Assembly (NCBI GenBank): GCA_028583605.1
Contig: CM053326.1
Location: 16,170,639-16,234,638, forward strand
DNA from: Dastarcus helophoroides
Lineage: Eukaryota > Arthropoda > Insecta > Coleoptera > Bothrideridae
Direction: 5' to 3'
Length of the DNA stretch: 64,000 bases
The translations under genes and the position numbers were made by a program. Within the stretch, counting starts at the first letter, position 1; each line of letters begins with the position of its first letter. The notes beneath the pieces were generated by a model that was given only the letters and a program-made list of their open reading frames with translations, searched no databases and was not told where the DNA came from. Below are positions 1-10,610 of the stretch, piece by piece.

Positions 1-100
1 AACACTGAATAAAGGTAAACTCAACAACATCTTTAAGTCTACCTATTATTCTAATTATATTAGGTAAATACGATTTATTGTGAAGAACCCCCATGATTGC

Positions 101-298
101 CTAGTAAATCTTTATGAAACATAGGGCAAACTTTTTTGTCAGATAACAAAGTCGTTTTACCCACACTCCACCATATTCCCTTTCTGAAATAGGTTTACTA
201 TCTTCAATAATTAGATTATCTGAGCAAAACAGTGCATTTTTGCAACTGTTGCATAGTAAAAGTGTCACTAGTTCATGTACCAAAGATTCTTGACTCAT
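101..298 (-). CDS. hypothetical exon-like ORF, possibly first exon of a gene leaving the window
   Basis: A 65-codon reading frame on the minus strand opens with ATG (MSQESLVHELV...) and looks more like coding sequence than its AT-rich surroundings. It holds a C-x2-C pair followed by a further Cys and the segment SEREYGGVWVKRL. A GTAAAA donor-like sequence follows the codons for GGVW, so it might be a first exon continuing to lower coordinates outside the window. I recognise no domain. It could equally be a fragment of a transposon ORF or a chance frame. Confidence 0.2.
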   Translation of the reverse strand: MSQESLVHELVTLLLCNSCKNALFCSDNLIIEDSKPISEREYGGVWVKRLCYLTKKFALCFIKIY

Positions 299-1010
299 TT
301 TTCAAAAATTGTCAGACATTGCACTATACATTAATTTCATCATCTAAAGCAGACAAACGCCGATCAAAAGAATATTTGAACACTTAAGATTTTCTGCTAA
401 CCTAAAGGGGATGCAAAATGTTGGATACTGCCTACAGATACCAGGATACTAAAACTCGAAAACATTCCATTGATTGTGAATATACTACTAGTTTTGTTTG
501 ATTTGGGGTGATGAGGTAGTGATATGCTGTAATCACACTAGATGATCAATTTTTATAAAAAAAACTCACCTCATGGTCATTGACCCCGTTCCTGAAACAC
601 ACACATGCATATTACATAAACAACTGAACCAATGAAATATAGCATTAGGAAGCATTTAAAAAAATTATAATCCATAAGGAAATTAAATTAGAAATTTCCT
701 AATTGACAGATTGAAAACAAAATGTTCGCGTCGCCGCCATTAGTGGATTGAAATTCGTCATTTGTTATGATCGAAAACGCGGAAAGTGCTAACGAAAACA
801 ACCGGCTATGAGCGATATCTTACGATTGGGAGTCTAACCCAAACGCCGCAAACCAGCGAAAATCGTGCCATTTATGTTACCGGTCTATATTGTTAGTGGT
901 TTGTGGACGGAATATTCGTAGGAGTCTGTGATCCATGGAGCTTGTAAGCATAACAACGGCTCAACAAATTGCTGGTATAACCGCAGATAATGCAGTAATG
1001 CGAAACCTGG
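299..1010. other. no gene seen
   Basis: AT-rich sequence with a slightly GC-richer part around 720-1000. I found no convincing reading frame, RNA gene or transposon end here. Confidence 0.4.
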
Positions 1011-1080
1011 TCCGGTGTTAGCAAATATTTATCGAAATATTGTGGAATTTTTAATATCTGTTGCTTTTTAATTGTTTAAT
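1011..1080 (+). repeat. dispersed repeat, copy 1 (CCGGTGTTA...TCTGTTGCTTTTTAATTG)
   Basis: This segment runs from TCCGGTGTTAGCAAATATT to AATATCTGTTGCTTTTTAAT. The same sequence recurs near 11941-12050, where two copies face each other as an inverted pair. It is therefore a short mobile or fold-back repeat family, here as a single arm directly before the inverted-repeat element starting at 1088. Confidence 0.6.
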
Positions 1081-1429
1081 AGTTATGAACTTTGTTATTA
1101 TTAAAGATACAAATTTTGTTAAACTAGTACAGTTCTTGGTGCTGATTAAGTTGGCATTATGAAAAAAACAGCTGAACATCGCGTTTTTCAGATTTTTGAC
1201 AAAATTCACACTTTTTAAATGGGACACTCTGTATATTTTTATGAAGGTAATGGCATTTAGAATAAAAATAGTTACTATATTTTTTTGCTAAGATGAATAA
1301 TAACTAATAAGCTATGAGCTCCTCAAATTCGTTTTAGTTTTAAGGTAGGGCGGGGGGGAGTCTATTCATTTAGAATCTTTGGACCTGAATGATGAAAGAT
1401 ATGTAAAAATTATGCAAAACATCTTACAT

Positions 1430-1765
1430 CTTAGAAAATAATTTCTTAGATAAAATGGGTTTATTCAGCAGGAGACATGTCACATTCTAGCAGGATTCAG
1501 CTCCTAGGTATAATTATAGAAAAACCCGTCATCTTCTAAGACATGTGAATTGGAACTAATGGAATTATTGAATGGCCTCCAAGGTCAACTGATTTGACCC
1601 CACTGGAATTTTTCTTAGGGGATTATTTTAAAAATCGTACTTATACAAAGCGAGACGATAATGTATATAACCTAGCTAGTTCGAGAAGAAGTTATTGAAG
1701 ATGAGATCCCAGCAAATTTCTGCAATGGTCCAGCATTGGCCCTGCACTGGCTAGCGGCCACAAAA
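1430..1765 (+). pseudogene. IS630/Tc1-mariner-like transposase fragment
   Basis: Translation shows the DDE signature in two frames. One frame gives QDSAPRYN at about 1491, matching the QDGAPxH second-Asp motif of this superfamily. A different frame gives IEWPPRSTDLTPLEFFLGDY from about 1564, matching the WPPxSPDLxPxxFxLW block that holds the catalytic acidic residues. Further downstream, in a third frame, lies EEVIEDEIPANFC, typical of the C-terminal region. Stops and at least two frameshifts separate the pieces, so the gene is dead. It belongs to the inverted-repeat element that surrounds it. Confidence 0.65.
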
Positions 1766-2724
1766 CATCTAGCGGCACAGGGGTACTGGCTCAGCGCTGG
1801 CAACCTGTGCAGACTCAGGGCACCAAAGAGAATCATGCCAGTACCGGTTCAGCGCAGTTTGGTTAGCTCTCAATAAATACTAGCTGCAGCACTCGGTCTA
1901 CACTAGAAAGTTAGTGACATCTGAGCACATTTTAATCAGCGCTGTGCCGATGCAGGTTTTTAGCGTTGACTAAATGCCGCCTGAACAACAATTAGAAAGA
2001 AAATTCATGGCATTAAAGTATGAGTATTGGCGAAGGGTTGCGGTGCTGTACAAGTGATTTCTAGCCTGAAATAATATAGTGCAACTCTATTTTCGAAATT
2101 ACACGCAGTGGTGAAATTATTTAAACATATTTATAGTATAATTATAAAATACAATTTACAATATACAAATTACAACACTTATAGTTATCGTACAAATAAA
2201 TTCATATAAATATACACAGAGGCCAAGATAATAAAGGCCAGTCCCAGTATAGGCATCTCAAAAACGAAAAGAGGTACAGGTTTGGTTAGTTGGATGTGAT
2301 AAAAAAATTACAGAAAAAAATGTAAAAATATTAAAAATTTTAATTAAAATATCCCGAAAATACAATAATTTATAGGTTTACTTACTGGTTTGTCATTATT
2401 GAAATGAAAATGTGCGTCATAGTCTCTTGTGTGCATCTTTCTTTTCAGTAAGAATGTCCTAATGGGTTTTTACCCCTAATTACGGGGATTATTTCCAAAA
2501 ACTGACATTGAGTATTGATTTACCAATATTACGACATCGTTGGTAACAGAAAATATACGAAAATGTCAAATAAAATATATTTTTCGCACGACCTTATATG
2601 ATAAGCGATTTTATTCCCTTAAAAGCGGGAGTAAAATGAGTCTTTACTCTTTAGGGAAAAACAGCCCAGTCAACTTAATTCATGAAAGTTTTATTATATT
2701 TATCTATTTCTTTTTTAAATTTTG

Positions 2725-2805
2725 TATTTGCCAGTACTGGCAATCCTGCATTCGGCCAATACTGGCCAATGCTCGGCCGTTGTCCAATGTTTGCTGGGAG
2801 AGCAT
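2725..2805. repeat. short palindromic repeat rich in TGGCC / CCAGTACTGG
   Basis: The segment contains GCCAGTACTGGC, itself a palindrome, then GGCCAATACTGGCCAATG and further partial repeats. A related GC-rich stretch with CAGTACCGG and CTGGC words lies at 1735-1860. It looks like a tiny fold-back element or the end of a MITE. Confidence 0.35.
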
Positions 2806-2951
2806 AAAAAATATATAGCTGTCCTGAAATGAGTAGAAAAATGTACTGAAGAGCGAAGCGACAATTTCGAACAACTTCTGGAGGCGAAATAAGCGGTTTC
2901 AAAAAGATACGTTTTTATTAGGTTTGAATATTAATTAAATAATGTTCTAAA

Positions 2952-3159
2952 GAAGCGTTTACTTTAGACACTTATTCTGTATATTTCTCTCTGACATAAA
3001 ATGTATTTTCTCTCTGACATAAGTATCAACTATCCTGAGAGAAGTTATTTCCTCTCAGCTGTACAGATAAGTCTCGGATAACTTCTCTGTTCTCTCAGGA
3101 TAGTTAATATTTATGTCGGAGAGAATAATACGGAATAAAGTGTCGAATCTAAAAGCACC
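2952..3159. mobile_element. MITE family A, copy 1
   Basis: A palindromic element whose halves carry TTTCTCTCTGACATAA and its complement, with TATCCTGAGAGAAG / CTCTCAGGATAGTT near the middle. It matches two better-preserved copies at 58486-58687 and 59575-59756. Here the ends are worn (AGCGTTTA on the left, AAAGCACC on the right), and TTTCTCTCTGACATAA has been locally duplicated at the left. It is non-coding and presumably moved by a transposase encoded elsewhere. Confidence 0.7.
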
Positions 3160-3907
3160 TTAAGACATACATATTAACCTGTTGACATTTAGTTTCGTGG
3201 TCTACTAAGCCAATTTCACATCAATTTTCAATTTTTTATGATGTACGTTTAAGTCCTCATAACTCGGCTATTATTCATCTTAGCAAAAGATTCCTGGTAA
3301 CCATTTTTATTCTAAATTCCATTATCTTTCATAAAAATATAAAATATACAGGGTGTCCTATTACAAAAATTGTAACTTTGTCAAAAATCGCAAAAACGCG
3401 ATGCTCAATTATTTTTCCCATGAGTCATCTTATTCAGCGTCAAAAATTGTACTAGTTTACCAATTAAACTAATTTTGTACTTTAATAATAACAAAGTTAG
3501 CAATGCTGCAGGCCTAATTTAGATCACCTTGTATAAAGTTTTTTTCTAAACTTAATAACAAGCGAGCTATGAATTCTAGAAGTGGAAAAAATTTCAAAAT
3601 GACGCAGTTAATACACTTTGATTAGTTGCAAAATAGTATAGCCCAGTCAAATTATTCATGTTACCTTGCAAAAGTTTGGTTAATCCGGTTTTTGTTTATA
3701 TTGCATGTTGTTTTGACAAGCAATGCTAAAAAAACTGCAACTTTCAGAGTTTTATTATTATTTTTTTTTGTTTTTTTCCAAATATTTTTTTTAAGCAATG
3801 TAACACAACAAAGATTATTATCAATTGTAAAAAGAATTAAATTTATTACAAGATTTGTATATAACATTTTTTTTCTAAACTTAATACTAAGTGAGATATT
3901 GTGTTGA

Positions 3908-4165
3908 AATAGAACAAAATTTAAAACTGAAATACAAATCTTGTCCCATGAAACCAAGAAAGATTTAAAAACGCAACAGTGGTTGCTCTAACGCTTTTCA
4001 ATAGCCCAGCTATCATCTTAAGAGAGATACAGTACAGTACAGTATCGCCCTGAAAATGATAGTCTGGCTATCGAAACGCGTTAGAGCAACCATTGTTGGG
4101 TTTTTTAATTTTTTAATCTTTCTTGGAGACAAGATATGTATTTCAATTTTTAAAGATAATCAAGG
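3908..4165. mobile_element. MITE family B, copy 1 (fold-back, AACCAAGAAAGATT ends)
   Basis: Left arm: GAAATACAAATCTTGTCCC, then AACCAAGAAAGATTT and GGTTGCTCTAACGC. Right arm: the complement, GCGTTAGAGCAACC, then AATCTTTCTTGG and GACAAGATATGTATTTCA. The loop has a short CAGTACAGTACAGTA run. A second full copy lies at 22325-22546 and a half copy at 6078-6200. Non-coding. Confidence 0.7.
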
Positions 4166-4339
4166 ACCACTTCGTTCCATCAAAATTCGAAACTATGTTA
4201 TTAAAAGAGTTTGCTATGCTTTCACTTGCTTAGGCTTAGACCGTCTAGAAGTGGATAAGTTTTTTTGCACTCTGGTGAAATCCGACGTAGAAGACAAATT
4301 TTCTTTCAATATGCTTAAAGTTCGATCCTCTTCATAATC

Positions 4340-5150
4340 ACTGCCAAACGCTTCCGGAACTTTATACAGGACTGTCGACAGCAGTGGTTGCAGATTATAG
4401 AGCACTTCAGCTCTGATTTTTGCAGCTGCAATCCCCACTGTACCCTTTTTTACAGGTGAATGAAATAAATTTGTTCCCATTCCAAAGGATTCTTTGCAAC
4501 TTCCAACCAAGTTTGAACTTGGTGATAAGTCCGAAATGAATGATATCTTGCAGCATCCGTTGTTGTGGTGGCAGTCATGTTAAACTCAACTTATGTCTTG
4601 AAGCAGACTTGATAAAATTGTGATAACGTAGATTATCTCCTACAATTTTACCCATCAGTTCCTTTAAATAGAATTGGCATTTACCACTATTTGCACCGAA
4701 AAATGAAGAGATATTCTCCTTAGCGTCGTCAATTCCTTGTAGATGGTCGAAATCCTCTCTTTTGTCCCAATGGTATATGATCCTCTATAACTTTTTGTGA
4801 CATTCTTCGTGATATCTAGCATCAACTGTCACCAAATCGTTCAGGCTTTTCGCCACATTTAACAGCAGCATTTAAAATTGTCTCATCTTCAACTTCTACA
4901 CACAGCGAATATTGTTTCTTCTTGAAAGTGGCAATCTTGATTGAAGTGCAATAAATTCATTAGTTATTTTAGTATCATACATAAAACAATCATATTTGAA
5001 ATAAAAATTTGCCGAGGACGAGCTAAGGGAAAAACTGCACTGAGGGACAGGGTCTTCTAAACGACGAATGGAAACCAAAATTAATATTTTTTCTGTGTAA
5101 CTTCCTCTGCAGGCAGTATGCACCGTAATTTATTTTCAGCCTTAAAGCAA
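4340..5150 (-). pseudogene. decayed transposon-linked ORF with Cys-rich tail
   Basis: Several minus-strand frames together resemble a protein type I associate with arthropod transposable elements, function unknown. Pieces in order are DARYHEECHKK, GIDDAKENISSFFGANSGKC, LKELMGKIVGDN, then TDAARYHSFRTYHQVQTWL and a cysteine-rich end (KSELKCSIICNHCCRQSC) in another frame near 4400. Stops and frame changes between pieces show it is broken. The identification is a pattern memory, not a search result, so treat the family as tentative. Confidence 0.4.
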
Positions 5151-5224
5151 ACGATTATTTTCGGGGAGTTCCCGTCTCTCACCCGCCTGAATAAAAGTAT
5201 TTATACCTTTTTCTTTCAAAACAC

Positions 5225-5405
5225 ATTAACTGGCGATATACAAGGTGATTCTAAATGTAATACCATAAATTCAGGATCGCATTTTAGCCCAAAATAAAAC
5301 GAAAAGTCTGTATAAACATATGTCGTAAACGCTTCGTTGCCAAGTTACAGGGTGTGGAAGATTAGTTCCGAGTTATAGTTTTTAATTAATAGTGGCGAAA
5401 CGTGT
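5225..5405 (+). repeat. dispersed repeat shared with 22570-22745
   Basis: The segment starting AAGGTGATTCTAAATG and running through ATCGCATTTTAGCCCAAAATA, CTGTATAAACATATGTCGTAAA and TAGTGGCGAAACGT is repeated with substitutions at 22570-22745, next to MITE family B there. No coding potential seen. Confidence 0.6.
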
Positions 5406-7440
5406 ACAGATAATTAGATGAAATTTAATTTCAGCTTGTTTATTAAAATTTGCCCTTTTCTCAAAATTTGGTCGATCTTCTGACAAAAAAAAATTTTTGG
5501 AAATTTAAAATTTTTGTGGAAGGACAAAAATGTCAGCCTTTTGCTAATCCAAGTTCCTAAGAGTTTGTCAAAATTTCGATGTGTTATCACAATATTTGAC
5601 ATTTTCTGACGGCCGTTGAGGCAAGGTATGACGCCTTTCTTCCTCTGAGAGTCCTTTGGGAGTCCACAGAAAATAAATATTCAATTTTTTCCTAAAATTT
5701 GCTTTTTTTCTCAATTTCGATAAAACCTGTTCTTTCTGGGAAATTTCGAGATTTCACTAAGATTAAACGCTTTTTCTCAAAATTTAGATCTTTTTTGCAA
5801 AAGTTTTCTCACAATATCGTCTCTTTCTCAAGGTTTTGACTATTTTTTTTAATTTTGTCTTTATTTTTAAATTTGACTTTCTTTGGACAATTTTTTTTCT
5901 ATTTCAAAGTTTTCTCTAAATTTCGCTTTTTTTCCAAATTCCGATATTTTTTTGAACATTTAACTGAAAATTTGGATCTTTTAGATTCCCATTTTTTTTA
6001 GACATTTTGACTGGTTTCCTAAAGTTTACCTTTTTCAGGAAATCTTTTATTTTTTGGTGGAACGGACTGGTCCTTGGTTATCTTCAAAAATTGATAAAAA
6101 CAAAACTTGTCCCCTGAAACCAAGAAAGATTAAAAAACAACAAAAGTTGCTCTAACGCGTTTCGACAGCCAAGTTATCACCTCAGGAAATCTTAAATTTT
6201 ATCTCAATATCCGATATTTAATATTTCTATAGATTTTTTTCCTGCTACATTCGTCTTTTTTTTTCAAAATTTTTATAAAATGGTCTTTTACCTAAACTTT
6301 GCCTGTTCCTCAAAATTTGTCTTCTTCGAAATTTAGATTTTATTTCCAAAATCCTACTTTTTGGACTTTTTCAAAAATGGTTTATTTATTTCAAAATTTT
6401 GTCACTCTTCAATATTTGTCTTTTTTTTTATAATTTACGACTTTTAGATCAAAGGGTTTTATGGTTTTGAAAATGTTCATCTTTCTCTCTAAATTAGGTC
6501 GAAATGTTAATAAAAATATTGCGAAAACATTTTTGGGAATTTCGAGAAAAATATTTCTTGTTAATTCAACATCTTTACTGAATTTGAAATTTTGAGAACA
6601 ATGTTTTTGAAAACTGCGATTTTTCTTTTTTAAAATTAGACTTATTTGCGTCTTTTCACAAAATAAGACTTTTGAAAATTTTGACTTTTTTGAATTTCGT
6701 ACATTTCTCGAGTTTTTGTGAAAGGTTAGGTTTTTATTTTCAATATGGCTTATTGAAAATTTCAACTTTTCCAATTTCCTTCTTAAAATTGGACCTTCTT
6801 TTGAAAATTTGGAATATTTTCTAGAAAGTTCAATATTTTTCTGAAAATGGCAACGTAATTTTCAAAAATTTTAAATTTCTTAAGTCTTTGTTTTTTCTGA
6901 TTTTTCTTTTTAATTTGATTACCGATAATTTCAACTTTTCAGAAATTAATCTTATTCTCCAAATTTTGATTTTAATCTCAAAACTCGAATGTCTTTCTGG
7001 ACATTTCCATTTAAAATTGAATTTTTTCTGAAAATTTAGACTTTTTTACAAAATTCGTTTATTTTTTTAAATTCGATTGAAATTTTCATAGAAATTCAAA
7101 CAATGTGGGAAGAATATTTTTAGAAAATTTTGAGAAAGATTTCTTGAATAATTTCAAAAATATGATAACATTGAAATAAAATAAAAATTCTGAAAGAATT
7201 ATTTTTAAAAGTTGATTTTTTTTTACCTGAATTCGACTTGTTCTGAACATTACAACTTTTTCATAAAAAATTACTTTTTGAAATTTCATCTTTTTACATT
7301 TTCATTTTTTCGAAATTTCTTAAAGTTCTCCAAAAGGTGTTTTTTTAAGATTGGGCTTTTTTCGAAATTTTGACATTAATCTGAAAATGCGATATCCCCA
7401 GTTCTGCAGTTTTTAAGTGAAAATATACATTACTAAGCCA
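5405..7440 (-). repeat. strand-polar AT array (TTTTTCTCAAAATTTCGAC orientation)
   Basis: About 2 kb built of degenerate units of roughly 20 bases in which a T-run, TC, AAAATTT and CGA recur. On the minus strand it reads like the AAATTTTGAGAAAAAG arrays found in the opposite orientation elsewhere in the window. All open frames in it are low-complexity F/K/N/I-rich and I do not accept any as genes. Confidence 0.6.
6078..6200 (+). mobile_element. MITE family B, half copy
   Basis: Reads CAAAACTTGTCCCCTGAAAC, then AACCAAGAAAGATTAAAAAAC and GTTGCTCTAACGCGTTTCGA, matching one arm of the elements at 3908 and 22325. The preceding GGACTGGTCCTTGGTTAT also matches the flank of the 22325 copy. The other arm is missing, so this is a truncated insertion inside the AT array. 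Confidence 0.6.
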
Positions 7441-7633
7441 GAAGGTTTTTTTTCTTGCTTATGTGTTTTTCAGAATGATTGTTGTTGCCCCCCTTGAAGA
7501 AAATCTTGCCTACGCTCATGTCCAAGATATTTCATGATTTGTATTGCATGCCTGACTAATCGTGGAAATTTATTAAAAATCTTTTAGGCAGTTTTACTAA
7601 AATTTTTAATGTCCATATTGTAAAATGTGATCC

Positions 7634-7816
7634 TTAAATTGGTGTTGTTTCTTGGGATTGAAATATGTTAAATCTTGATTCAAAATCGTTTATTAAGTTT
7701 TGAATTTCTTGGCCATATTTACTTCTATTTGAAGGAGTTTCTCTTCTCAAGTATGGAAAATGGTTAGTATTTTTTGACAACAGATGTTTCTTCCAAATGG
7801 TAATGTTATCAACCAT
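7634..7816 (-). pseudogene. hAT-type transposase fragment (ZBED5/FAM200-like)
   Basis: A 60-codon minus-strand frame contains KKHLLSKNTNHFPYL followed by RSKYGQEIQNLINDFESRF. This pattern (HFPxL, then YxxxIxxLxxEFxxRF) resembles the central part of ZBED5/FAM200/GTF2IRD2-like proteins derived from hAT transposases. Neither the zinc finger nor the dimerisation region is seen, and no continuation is recognisable on either side, so this is a short relic. Base composition is less AT-rich than the flanks. Confidence 0.4.
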
Positions 7817-7829
7817 GACAACCGAGGGT

Positions 7830-8976
7830 TTCGGAGTACTCGCACAAGGTCAGTGATCTCAGGAGGCGAGTGCGACAGGAATGCTGACGGGAAAAATTCT
7901 TGCGATGAACCGAAATGCGGTGGCTGGGATGAGGCATTCATTCAAGGTGATTCATGGGAGACGTATGGGCGCGGCTAGCGAACGTTAACATGGATGGTTA
8001 AATGTATAGATTTTACTTTGTCTTTTCAAATGTTACAGTTTGATATTTTTGTAATAAACGGTTGTTTACAGTTAAGTTCTTTTTTTTTGTCCAATTGTTT
8101 GATATTTTCTTTTCCAAAATTTTTACATAAAACAGTAGTTTTAGGCGGGCTGCGTCTTGCTCATTCCTGTGTTAAAGTAAAGTGCTTTCAATTTCTATAA
8201 ACTCAATTTTTTTATGGAAAAAATATAATTTCAGAATCAACGATTTTTGGAAAAGAAATTTTAGGAAAAACTGCAGCTGTAGCTAAAATGTTTGTGAAGA
8301 AACTTAAAATTCTGAGAAAAACATATAAAAATCAATTTTTGACACAAAAGTTCAAGAAGCAACAGAACGAACTTTCGAGTTTAAACCGAGAGTATCTTGA
8401 AAATAATTAATGTTTTAGAAAATCCTTAATTTTCACTTCTAAACCAGTTAAAAAACTGGAAGTTTAAATTAAACATTTTCTAACATGTCAACATTTAAGT
8501 TTGCTCTCGAAATTTCGACCTCAATTTCAAGATCCCGGCTTTAAATTGGAATATAAATGTTGAATTTTTTCTTAAAATTTTCCTAGCAATAAAATTGCTT
8601 TTCAGGGAACCCAACAAATTGTGTGTGGAACCAAATGTGTTAATAACGTTTATATTTGAAATATAAAAACAACTGGTATCATAAATGGACTATTAATATA
8701 TTTCAATTTCATAATTTTGGATGTAAAGCTTACTATTCATAATTTAAATATAATCCAAATCATATGGATGTTATAAACGTGGACAGACCCATTTTTACTG
8801 AATCTTTGTTAACCCAAGAACACATGAAACACCAAAAATCACTTCATTTAACAACATAATACTATTGGACAACTCAGTACTTATGTGACTTTCATATTTT
8901 TGCTCAGTCTCTCCCCATACTTTATACAATAAAACAAAAAATAATTTTATATTAAACAACTATTGTATAAACATGT
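7830..8976. other. no gene seen
   Basis: AT-rich spacer between the hAT relic and the 3' end of VMA21. The stretch at 7830-7980 is GC-richer and open in two frames, but neither gives a recognisable protein. Confidence 0.4.
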
Positions 8977-9292
8977 TTAATCAATTTTTGATACAGGTTT
9001 TCCTTTTTCTGCTTCTGTATAAGATTTCTTAATGAATAACCCCAATGCTACGTGAAGAACTATGACAGCAAATACCGCTGACCATATATTACTTGCCACG
9101 CTGTTGATTCCAAAAACACCTAAAAATTGCAAAATGTAACATCACGTGAAAAATTAAGTTCACGCCCTATCCAAAATTACCTTCAAATATAACAAACTTT
9201 GAACTGAAAAATGTTAATATTGGTGCAGTTAATATTATTAAAGAATAATATAAAACGGTTTTGAAAACAGAGTACGGTGCTTCTTCTGTCAT
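8977..9292 (-). CDS. VMA21: V-ATPase assembly factor VMA21 homologue, two exons
   Basis: VMA21 is a small ER membrane protein that chaperones assembly of the Vo sector of the vacuolar H+-ATPase. Exon 1 is 9292-9181 and exon 2 is 9119-8977, joined by a 61-bp intron (donor G|GTAAT, acceptor TTTTTAG|GTG) that preserves the frame and gives 84 aa. Two hydrophobic segments are visible: about residues 12-36 and 50-67 (WSAVFAVIVLHVALGLFI). The V-x-L-H-x-A-L-G-L block of the second helix is the family hallmark. The C-terminus ends S-K-I-D, fitting the KxD/E ER-retrieval signal described for animal VMA21. Length is slightly under the usual 100-105 aa, with a shortened N-terminus. It is divergent to EXD1. 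I am confident of the identity; only the start codon could shift. Confidence 0.88.
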
Positions 9293-10610
9293 TTTTCAGG
9301 TAATAGAAAAATATCTTTTAATTTACGACACTTTTTCGGAATTTTCTTGTATGTGTAGATTAGGTATTCGAACTTAACCTTACTTTTGATAAAAGTTGAC
9401 AACAAATTGGTAGGTTATTAGTTCCATTTATTTTTGACCTAATAAATATTCTGTATTAAATTTATCTATGGTTCGTAAAGCCTAGTACAGACTATTTTCT
9501 CGAAATTCGCAATTTAACTTTGAAATAATTACGGATTTTTTTTTTCCAAAAGATGCCGAATTTTTTTTAATATTTTCCAGTTTAAACTTTAAATAGCTAA
9601 AAAATTCTCGAAATACTGAATTTCAAAATTTTTTAATTTCCAAGAATTTAACTTTAATCTCAAACTTCGATCTTCGATTGTAATCTCAAAACTGCAGGTT
9701 ATTTTGCTAAATTTTGATAGCTCTCTTTAAATTTCTTAACATAAAAGTTTTTGTCATAAATTTATAAATTTCGGCAAAATTTCGACTTTTTCCGCAAAAT
9801 AACAAATTTCAATCCTTCGTAAAATTACAGCGAAATATGTATATAAATTCTTTTCTTTTAAAAATTTTGAATTTGTTTTTCAAAATTCCGAATTTCAATC
9901 CGAAAAATCAACCTTTCTCTCGAAATTTCGTTTTAAAATTCAATTTTTCGAATTTCGTGTCTTATATTTTCCTTATTTAATGAAAATTTCCAGTTTTAAG
10001 TAGAAAAATATAGTTTTTAAAATGTTAACTTTAAAATCAAAATTACTGGTTTAACTGCACTTGTTTTATAAATTTAGAGTTTTTTTAAAACTATTTTTCT
10101 AAAAATACTGAGTTAAACGAAATGTGACAGTTTCATCCGAGCCGAAATTTTGGCCGATTTTGTATCAAACCGAAACCGTAGCCAAAATTATTTTTTTGGG
10201 TTAAATTCTGCAATTAGCCGAAACTGAAATTATATGTGCTGAAAATACTACCTGGAATGTGTCAGGACTTGCTCGTTTTCCATCCTCAACGGAAAACAAA
10301 ATATGTTGATGCATTTATATAAATCTCTAAATAAATAGATATTTGCAAACGCCTTTTAAACAGCTGTTAAACATTATTTATACAGAATATTTATGGGCTT
10401 AAGCCTTGACCGAATTCAATCAACAGCGAAAGCATTTAGATGTGAACCAGGCATAAGGTCATTATGATAGTAGTTCAGTTTCGCTGCAGTTCTACGTAAC
10501 AATATGTTTTGCAATTTGTAACTACTCGGACAGAATGAAATTGGTTATGTTTATGTTTTGTGCGTGAAAAGTAGTGACTAAGTTCTGATATATTATAAAA
10601 ATATCCAAAA
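9293..10610. other. intergenic region between divergent VMA21 and EXD1
   Basis: About 1.3 kb, AT-rich. Sequence at 9490-10120 consists of the same TTTTCGAAATTTC-type degenerate units as the large arrays. It must hold the promoters of both genes, but I see no clear TATA box or initiator that I would assign. Confidence 0.4.

Larger units (their letters stand above)
1088..3498. mobile_element. DNA transposon remnant bounded by ~250-bp inverted repeats
   Basis: The left arm (1088 to about 1340) and right arm (about 3246 to 3498) are reverse complements with many substitutions; both begin with AACTTTGTTATTATTAAAG read inward. Shared landmarks are GCATCGCGTTTTT, TTTTTGACAAA, GACAC(C/T)CTGTATAT and TTGCTAAGATGAATAATA. 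A decayed transposase of the IS630/Tc1-mariner type lies just inside the left arm at 1430-1765, which supports a DNA transposon. Other repeats have since been inserted, including a small MITE at 2952-3159. No target duplication could be assigned. Confidence 0.6.

Noticed and set aside
6409..6774. 121-codon open frame on the minus strand
   Set aside because: Composed of the AT-array units; low-complexity K/N/F/S protein without domain character.
7784..7978. 64-codon plus-strand frame (MFLPNGNVINHDN...)
   Set aside because: Overlaps the hAT-like minus-strand relic in its first part and shows no recognisable family; open on both strands.
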